Counted from the stretch's first letter, positions 1 through 9,553 are shown. The stretch: DNA of 64,000 bases from Nitrosospira briensis (GCF_900115125.1 NZ_FOVJ01000002.1:248001-312000); one strand, 5' to 3'. Notes: generated from the sequence alone by a model not told the origin. Program-made: numbers and translations.

Positions 1-1788
1 GGCATAACCTGCGCGGCCTGTCATACGGGACAAATAAACTATAAGGGTAAAGGCATACGCATCGACGGTGGCCCGGCAGGGGCTGACATGGAAACTTTCA
101 TGGCAGATATTGTACGCGCAATGAAGGCTGCTCTAGAAAATGGCGAAGTCCGGAAACGTTTCGTGGAGAACGTCCTGGCCCGGGGAAAATATAAAACGGA
201 GGAGGAAGTCGAGGCTGATCTCAGGAAGTACACCCAGCGTCTCACCAATTACATTACGATCAACTACAGTACGACACACTATGGTTTCGCGCGGCTGGAT
301 GCATTTGGACGAATCTATAACCGGGTCCTGGAACATACGGTAAACGTCCAGGCACTCAGGGAGCTATTGCGCGATCCAAATGTGATGAAAAAAGGCGTGA
401 TAAGCGAAGAAGAGCTGGACGCAATATTCCGCGATACTGAGAATGTGCGCGTTCTAAGCGGTGCGCAGCGTGACCGGATAGTTGAAAATCTCGTGAAAGC
501 CTTGAACGAGAAGAAAGGGCGTGACGCACTCGAATCGCTCTGGAAGCTTAGGACAAAGCTGTTCAATATGCCTAATGCCCCAGTCAGCTATCCTTTCCTG
601 TGGGACACTCCTCAGCATGATTATGTCCAGTGGAACGGGCTGACGGAAAATGCCGGGTTGAAGGCTATCGCCCGCAATGCGGGAGAGGCGATTGGCGTAT
701 TCGGAACGCTGGATTGGACGGAAAGAGAGGGATTTTCATTGCCGGCATTCATTACCGGCCAAGGTTTGTTCAGCAAGCACATCAGCTACGACTCTTCCGT
801 TAATGTAATGAATTTGCGACGGATAGAGGCCCGCCTGCTAACCCTGCAATCTCCGCTATGGCCAGGAAATATCCTGCCGCGCATTGACGAGGCTCGTCTG
901 GACAAGGGGAGATCGCTGTTCAATCAGCATTGCGTGAGTTGTCATGCGAACATCAAGCGCGAGGATCCGGATCGCCGCATCGTGGCGCATATGTCGAGAG
1001 CCACCGATGTCGGCACCGATGCTCAGATGGCGGAGAACAGCGTAAATTACCAGGGTTTCTCGGGCATACAACGAAATATGTATGTCGGCGCCGGTGGGGT
1101 GGGCGACATTTTGCTCAGTCAGCGCGCGCCGGTTTCAGCCTTGCTGACAAAAGCGACAATAGGGGTCGTCGCCAATCCCGAACCCGACAAGTGGTTCCTG
1201 CAGCGTTGGGGCGAGTGGGCCTATAATCTGGCGACAGGGTTTCGTGACAATGTAATCAAACCTTCGATCAAGCACGGCGATTATGATCCCGACACGACAG
1301 CCGATCCGGTTGCCTCGCTGAAATCGTACAAGGCCCGGCCGTTAAATGGCATCTGGGCAACTGCGCCTTACCTGCATAACGGTTCCGTACCTACGCTCTA
1401 CGATTTACTGCTGCCGAAAAAGAGACCTGGAGACCCGGAAAGCGGGGAATACCGGCCTGATGAGTTCGTAGTCGGGTCGCGGGAATTCGATCCGGTCAAG
1501 GTTGGGTTCAAAAGCAGCGGTTACGAAGGCTTTACATTCAATACCAGGGGAATTTGGGACGACAGGACAGGAGGCTATACCAAGGGAAATAGCAATGCGG
1601 GGCACGAATATGGAGCGCGGCGCTTGGCCGACGAGTCTGACGGGCCTGCAGACCAGAAAATTAAAGAACAGTGTGAAGACGACAAGGTTAAAGACGAAGA
1701 TCTGGATCCATCCATCAAGGACAAATGTCTGTATCCCATGTCAAGGGAAGACCGTTTCGACCTGGTTGAATACATGAAAACGCTATGA
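1..1788 (+). CDS. Diheme c-type cytochrome, RoxA/MauG-like (5' end missing)
   Basis: The frame is open from the first base, so the start and any signal peptide lie left of the window. Two covalent haem motifs are visible: CAACH at bases 10-24 and CVSCH at 931-945, about 307 residues apart. The C-terminal segment (around bases 1335-1410) has the NGIWATAPYLHNGSVPTLYD block typical of large diheme cytochromes related to bacterial cytochrome c peroxidase, MauG and the rubber oxygenase RoxA. Such proteins act in the periplasm in peroxide reduction or oxygen-dependent oxidation. The haem spacing is wider than I would expect for RoxA, so substrate and activity are open. A P450 gene follows after 57 bases on the same strand, suggesting co-transcription. 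Haem binding is near certain; the subfamily is inference. Confidence 0.85.
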   Translation, partial: GITCAACHTGQINYKGKGIRIDGGPAGADMETFMADIVRAMKAALENGEVRKRFVENVLARGKYKTEEEVEADLRKYTQRLTNYITINYSTTHYGFARLDAFGRIYNRVLEHTVNVQALRELLRDPNVMKKGVISEEELDAIFRDTENVRVLSGAQRDRIVENLVKALNEKKGRDALESLWKLRTKLFNMPNAPVSYPFLWDTPQHDYVQWNGLTENAGLKAIARNAGEAIGVFGTLDWTEREGFSLPAFITGQGLFSKHISYDSSVNVMNLRRIEARLLTLQSPLWPGNILPRIDEARLDKGRSLFNQHCVSCHANIKREDPDRRIVAHMSRATDVGTDAQMAENSVNYQGFSGIQRNMYVGAGGVGDILLSQRAPVSALLTKATIGVVANPEPDKWFLQRWGEWAYNLATGFRDNVIKPSIKHGDYDPDTTADPVASLKSYKARPLNGIWATAPYLHNGSVPTLYDLLLPKKRPGDPESGEYRPDEFVVGSREFDPVKVGFKSSGYEGFTFNTRGIWDDRTGGYTKGNSNAGHEYGARRLADESDGPADQKIKEQCEDDKVKDEDLDPSIKDKCLYPMSREDRFDLVEYMKTL

Positions 1789-1845
1789 TCCAATCCGCTG
1801 TAATTTTCCTATATTCATAACATACGAATCATAAGGGAGCTACCG

Positions 1846-3120
1846 ATGAGTGAAAGCCGTTACCTGGAGCAGTATGACGCCGCTGCCGATGCAGATAAAT
1901 CTCTGTTGGCCCGACGTTGGATCGATACGGAACCTTTGCCATTTTTCAAGGAATTACGGGAAAAACGGCCCATTCTGGTCACCCCGAAATTTACCCTGGT
2001 GACTCGTTTCGACGATGTCAGGGAAGTGCTGAACATGCCGAAGGTATTTACGGTTGAGCCCTACGTTTCGAAAATGGGCGATTATTTGATGATGCACGAC
2101 GACGATGCATTGCATACGAGGGAAAAATCCCTGATGCAATGCATGTTGAATCGTGACGATTTGCCCGCCGTGCGCGAGATGGTGGCGAAGATTGGCAAGG
2201 AGATACTCGATTCCGCCAATGGAAGCATCGAAGTGGTGGGTAAATACTGCCGCATGGTGCCGGCCACCGTGGTACGGGAATATTTCGGGCTGACCGGCGC
2301 CAAGCGAGCTGACCTGATCGAGTGGTCTTACTGGAATCAGGTCGACACCTTTCACAACCAGCCGTTTGACTTGCTGCCTCCGGAAAAATCACAATATATC
2401 ATTGACCGCCACAACGAAACCTCAAAAAAACTGGGTATATTCATAGTCGAGCTTATCGCTCGTCGCACCCTGCAGGTAAAAGCGGAACAGGTGACGCTTT
2501 CCACGCTCGTTCGGCTCGACGACGATATCGTAACCAGGATGTTGCGTACGGACTACCCAAAACAGCTGGATTTTGACATCAAGCGCCTGGGAATCAACGC
2601 GGGAGGTCTTTTAATTGGCGCAATCGAGACCACCTCCCAAGCAGTTGCCCAGGTAATCCAATATCTGATAGATCGTCCTGAATGGCTTGCCAAGGCAAAA
2701 ACCGCGGCTCAGCATGAACAGCCTGCCGAATTTGATGGCATAGTCTGGGAGGCCCTGCGTTTTGTGCCGATCACGCCTTATTTGTTCCGGACCACCGCGA
2801 GCGATTACACCGCAGCCAAGGGCACGGGACATGAAACGGTTCTTCGCAAGGGCACTCATGTTCTGCCCGTCACCTTGTCGGCAATGTTCGATGAACGGGC
2901 GTTCGAGTCCCCCGATGAGTTCATTCCCCAACGCAATTGGTATAATTATTTTCACTTCGGGTTCGGCAGTCACGAATGCCTGGGACGCTACGTAGGCATG
3001 GTCATGATTCCGGAGATGGTGCGCCAGGTCCTGGACCGGCAGAACATCGCCGCTAAAGGCCTGATCGACTATAAGTCGGGACCTTTTCCTGAAGAATACC
3101 ACCTATCCTGGACCGCATGA
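1846..3120 (+). CDS. Cytochrome P450
   Basis: This 424-residue protein has the P450 hallmarks. The haem-binding loop FGFGSHECLG holds the thiolate ligand Cys378. An I-helix segment GAIETT supplies the acid-threonine pair for oxygen activation, and WEALR is the K-helix ExxR motif. There is no signal peptide or membrane anchor, so it should be cytoplasmic and soluble like other bacterial P450s, needing external redox partners. None (ferredoxin or ferredoxin reductase) is encoded nearby. AAGGGAG lies 7 bases before the ATG. It sits directly behind the diheme cytochrome gene. The CYP family and substrate cannot be told from the sequence by eye. Confidence 0.93.
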   Translation: MSESRYLEQYDAAADADKSLLARRWIDTEPLPFFKELREKRPILVTPKFTLVTRFDDVREVLNMPKVFTVEPYVSKMGDYLMMHDDDALHTREKSLMQCMLNRDDLPAVREMVAKIGKEILDSANGSIEVVGKYCRMVPATVVREYFGLTGAKRADLIEWSYWNQVDTFHNQPFDLLPPEKSQYIIDRHNETSKKLGIFIVELIARRTLQVKAEQVTLSTLVRLDDDIVTRMLRTDYPKQLDFDIKRLGINAGGLLIGAIETTSQAVAQVIQYLIDRPEWLAKAKTAAQHEQPAEFDGIVWEALRFVPITPYLFRTTASDYTAAKGTGHETVLRKGTHVLPVTLSAMFDERAFESPDEFIPQRNWYNYFHFGFGSHECLGRYVGMVMIPEMVRQVLDRQNIAAKGLIDYKSGPFPEEYHLSWTA

Positions 3121-3126
3121 AGGAAA

Positions 3127-3163
3127 TGCCGGCCTCAGCGCCCAAGTCGCGCTCAGGCCGGCA
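3127..3163. other. Long GC-rich stem-loop between convergent genes
   Basis: GCCGGCCTCAGCGC at 3128-3141 pairs with GCGCTCAGGCCGGC at 3149-3162 with a single mismatch, around a 7-base loop. It lies between the stop of the P450 gene and the stop of the facing gene at 3181. There is no T-run on either side, so it is not a textbook intrinsic terminator. It may end or protect both transcripts. Confidence 0.6.
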
Positions 3164-3180
3164 GTAATCCAAGGCAGTTC

Positions 3181-4962
3181 TCAGTCCTCTGCCCGGAGCG
3201 GCATGAGTAACTGACCGTTGGTTTCATCCAGGTTTTGAAGGACCGGATGCATTTGCATGAGGCGGCGCCGCTCCACCAGTAAACCGTACAGACGCTCCAG
3301 TTCAGCTTTCCGCCCGTCGGGGCCCGCTGAATCGAGTGCTTCTTTGACGCGGTTTACGTAGACTTGTACCCGCTTCCGCAGGTCATCAACCGAGTCCGGC
3401 GAGGTCAGCAGTTTGCGGAACTCGTCAGCATTGGTACCCGGCGCCGGATCAGCTTGATTAATGCGGGAGACTACCGCTTGTGTGAGCAAATCGTTCGTGG
3501 CATCCCGGGGTAGGGTGACGGGATCTACGCCCGGAGCAACCGGTATAAACTCGAACTGATCCGGCACGAACTTCAGCAATTCCGCGCGCGTGTCCGAGAA
3601 GACCGGCGCCTCCAAATCCAGCGACAGCACGGCGGCCAGGAAGTGTGGCGTAATAACGCCAAGTTGCAGTGCCTGATCAATGAGATCATTTTCCACGAAG
3701 CCGGGTTCCGGCACGAACCAGGCGAAGTGGGTATCGCCCCGCACCCCATTCAGGAGGAGTTTGAACTTCTCGACAAGGTCCTTGTTTTCCTGTTGACTCA
3801 GTTTTGCGAAAGTAGAAAACTCGTTCGCATTGGTCAGCTTGAGCCCGCCTAAACCTCCTGTGCCCCCGCCAGCAATCAGGTGATTGTTGAGGAAAAACGA
3901 CGCCGGGATTTGTATGCCGAGTGTCGGGACAAAGTCGGCCGCGCTTCCAAACGGATGAATTCCTGACGTGTTGCGCGATGAGATCAGGTTGATTTCAGTC
4001 GCTTGAAACAAGGGTTTCAGCAGGCGGCTGCCTTCCAGCATAGTCATCCGCCCCGCAGTGGAACTGGAGGGGGTCCCGTTGGCGTCCTCGCGCTTCAGCA
4101 TTGCGTTCAGACGCGCCCGGTTAAACCGCTTGAACGTGGGAATGAGAAAATCCGTCTCGAGCTTGTCTGCTGTGGAAAGACGCTCAAAGGGAGGCGTGTT
4201 GGCCGCTGGCCATTTGTTCGGATTAGACGAGTTCCCGTCGAGATAGTCCGCTACAAAGCTTCCCCCTACCCCGGCGTGCCAGTTGTTCCAGGGAAAAAAA
4301 AGCTCCTTCATGATCGGCGCGCCTGCCACATGGCATCGCAGGCAGGTTCCCGCCCGCTCCGCAGGGGTTTGCAAGTCTGCTTTTTCAGAGGACCCGCGAA
4401 ACTTCCATATCATCGCACCTGTCGGCGAACCCGCGGAATCCAGCTTGTAATAGTTGTATCGCCCTCGTTGATCATCCCAGCCCCACGCTTCAATCTCGCT
4501 GTCTTCCGGGAAGCCGTCCGGTCCAAACGAGAGTGACAACATAACGTTACCCTTGAGCGTCTCGCCGCCATTCGCGCCGTCGAACGCTAACACCGCGCGC
4601 CGAAATCCCATCCTTGCCTTTTGGACGATACGTTCGCTAACCACGAATAAGTGCCGGTTAGAGGCGTTGGGCTGTATCGCATCCAGCACATCCGCAAGCA
4701 TCACCTTGTCGGCCTTGTCCTTGAGTAGCAGGTTGAAGAATGGATCACCAAGGTTGGCAATTTCCGCAGCCGTCAATAGCTGGGGTTGAGATTCATTCCT
4801 CGTCTGTTTTAACTGGAGCGTGGACGACTGGGCATACGCGAAGCCAGGAACAAGCAATACGAATATCCCGGCAAGGACAATGGCACGTCCTCGTATTATT
4901 CCGGTAACCCGTACCCGAGATTGGTCAAGTAATGCAACAAATTTTCGCCAGGAGGCGCGCAT
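3181..4962 (-). CDS. Exported protein with one c-type haem motif, family unknown
   Basis: I do not recognise the family. From ATG 4962 the protein has 593 residues. A positively charged start is followed by a hydrophobic stretch ending VPGFAYAQ, a good signal peptide, so it is probably periplasmic. One haem-attachment motif CLRCH is seen (bases 4330-4344); no second CxxCH is present. The remainder is soluble-looking with a charged, helical C-terminus. The frame stays open upstream to 5013, but the signal peptide fits ATG 4962. A GTG at 4971 would overlap the upstream stop as GTGA, which suggests translational coupling to the gene at 4968-5993. A mono-haem electron-transfer or sensor role is possible but not shown. 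Confidence 0.7.
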   Translation of the reverse strand: MRASWRKFVALLDQSRVRVTGIIRGRAIVLAGIFVLLVPGFAYAQSSTLQLKQTRNESQPQLLTAAEIANLGDPFFNLLLKDKADKVMLADVLDAIQPNASNRHLFVVSERIVQKARMGFRRAVLAFDGANGGETLKGNVMLSLSFGPDGFPEDSEIEAWGWDDQRGRYNYYKLDSAGSPTGAMIWKFRGSSEKADLQTPAERAGTCLRCHVAGAPIMKELFFPWNNWHAGVGGSFVADYLDGNSSNPNKWPAANTPPFERLSTADKLETDFLIPTFKRFNRARLNAMLKREDANGTPSSSTAGRMTMLEGSRLLKPLFQATEINLISSRNTSGIHPFGSAADFVPTLGIQIPASFFLNNHLIAGGGTGGLGGLKLTNANEFSTFAKLSQQENKDLVEKFKLLLNGVRGDTHFAWFVPEPGFVENDLIDQALQLGVITPHFLAAVLSLDLEAPVFSDTRAELLKFVPDQFEFIPVAPGVDPVTLPRDATNDLLTQAVVSRINQADPAPGTNADEFRKLLTSPDSVDDLRKRVQVYVNRVKEALDSAGPDGRKAELERLYGLLVERRRLMQMHPVLQNLDETNGQLLMPLRAED

Positions 4963-4967
4963 CGCAA

Positions 4968-5993
4968 TCACTCTGGCCCACGCGAACTGGACTCCACACC
5001 GACGCGCGCCCATTCGGGAAGCGCCGCGTCTGGCGCTGCCAGAACGTCGGCCGCAACCTGGAGCTTGCGGGCAATCTGCGCTCCGGTTCTAACTGGACTT
5101 CCGTCCACCGTTAACCCAGCCTCGATAGTCAGGACAGCTCGCCGTGCGTTCCTGCTCATTACCCAACTCCCCTGATTCTGGGCAGGATCGTTGATGTCGA
5201 TCGTACTATTATTGATCCTCCAGACCCCATCCAATTTCACAATGCGCACGCCCGTCGGGTCGCGCAAACTCAATCCCAGATTACCCCGGACGCTCCGCTG
5301 TGCTGTAGCGCATAAAGCGGGATCAGAACTTCGGGCCGGCCCGCAGGCATCTCCAACGAGGGAGCAGGTATTTTCGGGAGTACCTTGCGTTCTGCGGACA
5401 CTGCACGCTGCGAGTAAATTGAACAATGCGTTGAGTGTATTGAAGCGTTGGGTCAGGCAGAGTATCCCCTTCTCTCCGTTATTCCACGGGTTTTCCTGCA
5501 GATGAGCCCGAAACATCCGTGCTCGGCCGAGAGGCGGGCTGGAAGCAGCATTGAATCCCCGGCCAAACAGTTCTGCCACCGTCGGGTTCGCGCCGGGCAT
5601 CACATCCTGAATTGCGTTCACTAAATCATTAAAACCGAGCGCAGCAAAAGCTTCAAAGTATTCCGGAAATTCCGTGGTAAATGTTACTTGCGTCAACCCG
5701 CCCTGGTTCGTTTCCGTGCGCCATTCCACGTATTCGTCCTGGTACTCGAAGCGGTCACGATCTATCAAGGCATCGGTCGCCTGTGCCGTTATAGGAAATG
5801 ACGACCAGCCTACACTCACCTCTTGACTCGCCTGGCCACCTGACAACTGATCGAGCGCTTCGAGCCAGGTGAAACCGGAATTGACACGGCGCGCAAAGGT
5901 GTCATAGAACCCTTGCAACTGCTGCCGGAAGATGTCGGCTACGGCATTGTTATCGAGGAAATTTCGTCCTGCTGGATCCGAGTATGGGAACAT
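4968..5993 (-). CDS. Protein of unknown function, N-terminus possibly disrupted
   Basis: No family recognised. From ATG 5993 it has 341 residues, an acidic/aromatic segment EYQDEYVEW near residue 85 and a Cys-rich stretch around residues 180-230. No signal peptide is present at this start. Upstream of the ATG the frame stays protein-like for 13 codons (RQYWFPYHYAGVD) and then meets an in-frame TAG at 6033-6035. Beyond the TAG it again reads plausibly (NKFLALPPL). The true N-terminus may therefore have been lost to a nonsense or frameshift mutation. No ribosome-binding site is obvious before 5993. It overlaps or abuts the haem-motif gene downstream, so the two probably work together. Confidence 0.6.
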   Translation of the reverse strand: MFPYSDPAGRNFLDNNAVADIFRQQLQGFYDTFARRVNSGFTWLEALDQLSGGQASQEVSVGWSSFPITAQATDALIDRDRFEYQDEYVEWRTETNQGGLTQVTFTTEFPEYFEAFAALGFNDLVNAIQDVMPGANPTVAELFGRGFNAASSPPLGRARMFRAHLQENPWNNGEKGILCLTQRFNTLNALFNLLAACSVRRTQGTPENTCSLVGDACGPARSSDPALCATAQRSVRGNLGLSLRDPTGVRIVKLDGVWRINNSTIDINDPAQNQGSWVMSRNARRAVLTIEAGLTVDGSPVRTGAQIARKLQVAADVLAAPDAALPEWARVGVESSSRGPE

Positions 5994-6162
5994 GTCGACC
6001 CCTGCGTAGTGATAGGGAAACCAATACTGCCGCTACAGTGGTGGCAATGCCAGGAATTTATTATAGACAATGGTTTTCCCCCTGCATGTTTATTCCGCCG
6101 CGTTTTCAGCTCGACGATTGTTATGCAAGCATCAAGGCATCAAGAGGGCGTGAAGTGCGCCC

Positions 6163-6846
6163 TTATCTGGCGCCCGCCGCTTTGAGAAGTTTCACCACGT
6201 CCTGGTGGCGATACTTCGACGCCAGCATCAGCGCGGTAACGCCGTTACCTGCCTTGGCGTCTACATTGGCCTTCTTTGCCAGCAACGCCTTCACCACTGC
6301 AGCATCGCCAATCTGCGACGCCAGCATCAACGCGGTAGCACCGTTATCCAGCCGCGCATCCACGTTGGCCCCGGCTGCGAGCAGCATCTGTACTATCCTT
6401 GGGTGTCCCTCCTGCGATGCTTGCATCAAAACAGTGATGCCATCCTCCCTTCGTGCATTCACATCCGCTTTGGCGGCAATCAACTCCTGCACTACCTGTT
6501 CATGACCTTTCTGCGCCGCCCGCATCAATGCGGTAGTACAATTGCCCGTCTTCGCATTTACATCTGCCTTCGCGGCGAGCAGCATCTGCACTACCTCTTC
6601 GTAGCCGTTTTGCGATGCCGCTATCAGCGCAGTGGTCCCGCCGTCTGCCTTGGCGTTCACATTGGCGTTGGCATCGAGCAGCGCCTTGACCCTGGAGAGA
6701 TCGCCTTTGCCAGCCGCGGTGACGAGTTCGCCATCATCCATACCGGCCCATGTGTTCGCGGATATGCAGATCGATATTATCAACATGCCTAAAACATGCT
6801 TATAGTTGCGCCGCTGGATTATTTGAATTCCGCTTTTCATGGCCAA
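6163..6846 (-). CDS. Exported ankyrin-repeat protein
   Basis: This 227-residue protein starts with a signal-like segment (LGMLIISICISANTWA). Roughly six ankyrin repeats of 33 residues follow, each with the pattern GxTALMxASxxGHxxVVxxLLAAxAxVNA. Ankyrin stacks bind other proteins; in Gram-negative bacteria small exported ones often sit beside periplasmic haem enzymes such as catalase or cytochrome c peroxidase. Here it lies 127 bases upstream of the two unknown genes on the same strand and faces the diheme cytochrome/P450 pair, which fits such a partner role but does not prove it. The fold is clear; the binding partner is inference. Confidence 0.88.
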   Translation of the reverse strand: MAMKSGIQIIQRRNYKHVLGMLIISICISANTWAGMDDGELVTAAGKGDLSRVKALLDANANVNAKADGGTTALIAASQNGYEEVVQMLLAAKADVNAKTGNCTTALMRAAQKGHEQVVQELIAAKADVNARREDGITVLMQASQEGHPRIVQMLLAAGANVDARLDNGATALMLASQIGDAAVVKALLAKKANVDAKAGNGVTALMLASKYRHQDVVKLLKAAGAR

Positions 6847-7062
6847 CCCCTCATATCCCTGATTTCAGTTCACAATAAAAACGGGTTACTTGATCTCGCC
6901 CCGCCATCGCCTGCCCTGCTTTCCCGTCTCGTCACTGTTGCGCTCCCGGAAGTGAACCGACCCAAGTTATCAAGATCAAACATCAAGTTCAAACGGCAAA
7001 ATCCTGTCGCTTACCCGATCAATAAATACACTGAAGCTGGTGTTACTGTTTTTGGAGATTCA

Positions 7063-7590
7063 ATGCGAAAGATTCTTTCATTACTATCATTGCTATCGAT
7101 GGTTTCAGCAGCAGGAGCCGCGGATTACAAAGAGCACAACATACGTCCCGGCTTGTGGGAGGTTACGACTACGTCGATGCTGCTGGCTCTGGTGCCTCAA
7201 ATTCCGCAGGACCAAATGCAAAAACTGACAAGCCTTGCCAGGCAATACGGAGTGGATGTGCCCCGAATCCAGGACGGGACGGCGACATCCAGGGTTTGCA
7301 TCACCCAGCAAATGGCGGATCAGGAAATTCCATCCTATTTTCATGCACAACAATCCGGATGTGGCATTAAAAACGGGATCCGCATAGAGAACAGCTACAA
7401 AATGGACATCGTCTGCGCGAATCCCCAATTAAAGGGCAATGGACGAGCTGAAGGAACGTTCACGACTCCGGAAAGCTTTACGGGATGGACCATATTTAAT
7501 GGTAGCGTACAAAATACGCCTGTCAACGAGCACGCGGACACCAATGGCCGATGGATCAGTGCAAGCTGTGGAACGGCAAAGTCGCAGTAG
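7063..7590 (+). CDS. DUF3617 family exported protein
   Basis: The 175-residue protein begins MRKILSLLSLLSMVSAAGAA, a clear signal peptide. It continues with IRPGLWEVTT, the signature of the DUF3617 family of small periplasmic proteins. A pair of conserved cysteines (VCIT and GCGI) is visible in the middle and further ones later, probably disulfide-bonded. The family has no established function. TGGAG lies about 7 bases before the ATG at 7063. The frame is open upstream to 6796, but that extension is not signal-like and the internal start is preferred. Its stop is 18 bases from the stop of the facing mpl gene. Confidence 0.85.
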   Translation: MRKILSLLSLLSMVSAAGAADYKEHNIRPGLWEVTTTSMLLALVPQIPQDQMQKLTSLARQYGVDVPRIQDGTATSRVCITQQMADQEIPSYFHAQQSGCGIKNGIRIENSYKMDIVCANPQLKGNGRAEGTFTTPESFTGWTIFNGSVQNTPVNEHADTNGRWISASCGTAKSQ

Positions 7591-7608
7591 CCGTTTTCCT
7601 GCCGCTCG

Positions 7609-8973
7609 TCAACTTGTGGCGGCTTCGCCCACATTCTCGATCGCCTTGAGCAGCTTTTCGTGGATGCAGCCGAAGCTGCCGTTGCTCATGACGAGCACGT
7701 GATCGCCGCGGCGGGCGACCGCCGCCACGGATTCGATCAAGGGTTCGAGCGTATCGTGTGTCACAGCTTTCGCACCCAGCGCAGCCAGCGCCTCTTTCGC
7801 GTCCCAGCCCAGGTTGGCGTTATAGCAAAACGACAGATCCGCTCCTGCCAGGCTTTCCGCCAGGCTTTCCTTCCACACGCCCATCTTCATCGTGTTGGAG
7901 CGAGGCTCCAGCACGGCGATGATGCGCGCGCCCCTTGCCTTATCGCGCAGGCCGCCGATCGTTGTTCGGATCGCTGTTGGATGATGGGCAAAATCATCAT
8001 AGACGGTGATGCCTCTGACTACGCCACGGATTTCCATGCGGCGCTTGACGTTCTTGAATTGCGTTAAGGCCGCAATAGCGGTATTCACGGGCACGCCGGC
8101 GTGGCGTGCGGCGGCCAGCGCAGCCAATGCGTTCATCCGGTTATGTTCTCCCAGCAGCGCCCAGTTCAAATTTCCCTGAGGTTTGCCTAAAAAGGAAATA
8201 CCGACTCCGCCGTCCGCCAATACGCTGGCCCGCCATCCATGTTCCACTCCTATCCTTTCCACTGGCGTCCAGCATCCCCTCGATAGCACACGCTCGAGAT
8301 TCTCCTCGGTGCCATTGGTGATGATAAGACCATTGCCGGGTATCACGCGTATAAAATAGTGAAACTGCTGCTCGATTGCAGCAAGATCCGCGAAAATGTC
8401 CGCATGATCAAATTCGAGGTTATTGAGAACGGCGGTTCTGGGACGAAAATGGACAAGCTTGGAGCGCTTGTCGAAAAAAGCGGTGTCGTACTCGTCCGCT
8501 TCGATGACAAAAAAACTTGAACCGCCCAGTCTGGCTGACGTCCCGAAATTGCCGGGTATGCCCCCGATTAGGAAGCCCGGCTCCATTCCGGCATATTCGA
8601 GAATCCATGCCAGCATGGAACTCGTCGTTGTCTTGCCGTGAGTACCGGCGACAGCCAGAACCCATTTTTCGCGCAGGACGTTCTCCGAGAGCCATTGAGG
8701 ACCGGAAGTATACGGAAGGTTCCGGTTGAGAATCTCCTCCATGAGCGGGTTGCCGCGTGTTACCACGTTGCCCACCATGAACAGGTCGGGATTCAGCCCG
8801 ATTTGATCCCGCGAGTACCCTTCGACCAGTTCGATGCCCTGCGCATTCAACTGAGTGCTCATGGGTGGATAAACGCCTGCGTCGCAGCCCGTAACCTTAT
8901 GACCCGCTTCTCGCGCGATTGCGGCGATCCCGCCCATGAAAGTTCCACAAATGCCGAGAATATGAATATGCAA
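7609..8973 (-). CDS. mpl: UDP-N-acetylmuramate:tripeptide ligase Mpl
   Basis: Mpl is a cytoplasmic peptidoglycan-recycling enzyme that joins recovered L-Ala-gamma-D-Glu-meso-DAP to UDP-MurNAc with ATP. The 454-residue protein has the N-terminal ILGICGTFMGGIA nucleotide-binding loop and the Mur-ligase P-loop AGTHGKTTTSSML around residue 110. It also carries the central-domain segment ADEYDTAFFDKRSK and the C-terminal motif YDDFAHHPTAI, all as in Mpl rather than MurC. The start is a TTG codon (8973-8971), preceded by AGGAG at a spacing of 6. No other recycling gene is adjacent. Length and motifs are normal. Confidence 0.95.
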   Translation of the reverse strand: MHIHILGICGTFMGGIAAIAREAGHKVTGCDAGVYPPMSTQLNAQGIELVEGYSRDQIGLNPDLFMVGNVVTRGNPLMEEILNRNLPYTSGPQWLSENVLREKWVLAVAGTHGKTTTSSMLAWILEYAGMEPGFLIGGIPGNFGTSARLGGSSFFVIEADEYDTAFFDKRSKLVHFRPRTAVLNNLEFDHADIFADLAAIEQQFHYFIRVIPGNGLIITNGTEENLERVLSRGCWTPVERIGVEHGWRASVLADGGVGISFLGKPQGNLNWALLGEHNRMNALAALAAARHAGVPVNTAIAALTQFKNVKRRMEIRGVVRGITVYDDFAHHPTAIRTTIGGLRDKARGARIIAVLEPRSNTMKMGVWKESLAESLAGADLSFCYNANLGWDAKEALAALGAKAVTHDTLEPLIESVAAVARRGDHVLVMSNGSFGCIHEKLLKAIENVGEAATS

Positions 8974-9553
8974 GTTCTACTCCTGAATATGAAATGAATT
9001 TCTCGCCAGTACACGTAGGAGTAAGATTATCGGCCTTAATCAGCACTACGTGAAAATGGATTACAAATGGATTTGTTGCGGCAAATCGGCGCCGCACCTC
9101 AGTTGGCAGCCTGGACCGCCTCTGGACGTCACACTTGGGCGCCGACAGAGCACGGCGCACGGCCAGCGCTCTAATATCCGGCCGTTCTTCAGTGACTCCG
9201 CCAACCCCTATTTCACGTACTGGAACTACAACTTGAAGCCGGTCTCTCCTTAAACATCATCCCCGCGCCTGTCTGTGTACCGCATTTTTCAACGTATTCC
9301 CATGCACCGCCTGCCGCTGTCACCGCCTATTCATGGCTTGTCTCCCGTTTTTTGTTACACTTACGGCTTTGTCCTCCCTTATTTCACCATCAAGGCCAGC
9401 TGAGCATCAGGCTCAGCGCGCGACGCCCTCGATTTCCACTCCAATACGCTACGTGTCCTCACGCTTCAATACCTGCGGTGCGAGACTGGTATATCTGAAA
9501 ACGGCGATTCATCGGTACCGGGATGATGGCTTTTTCAGGTTGAATATCCTCCC
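8974..9553. other. Intergenic region between divergent mpl and lptD
   Basis: 580 bases with no convincing gene on either strand. It should carry the divergent promoters of mpl and the lptD operon. One GGAACT at 9222-9227 with TCTC about 15 bases downstream faintly resembles an RpoE promoter, as known for lptD in enterobacteria, but it lies some 320 bases from the start codon and the match is weak. I see no RNA gene here. Confidence 0.5.

Noticed and set aside
6163-6846. Tandem DNA repeat or CRISPR-like array
   Set aside because: The periodicity of about 99 bases comes from ankyrin repeats in a coding frame; there are no identical repeats with unique spacers.
9222-9250. RpoE-type promoter for lptD
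   Set aside because: GGAACT followed by TCTC at about the right spacing is too weak a match and is over 300 bases from the start codon.
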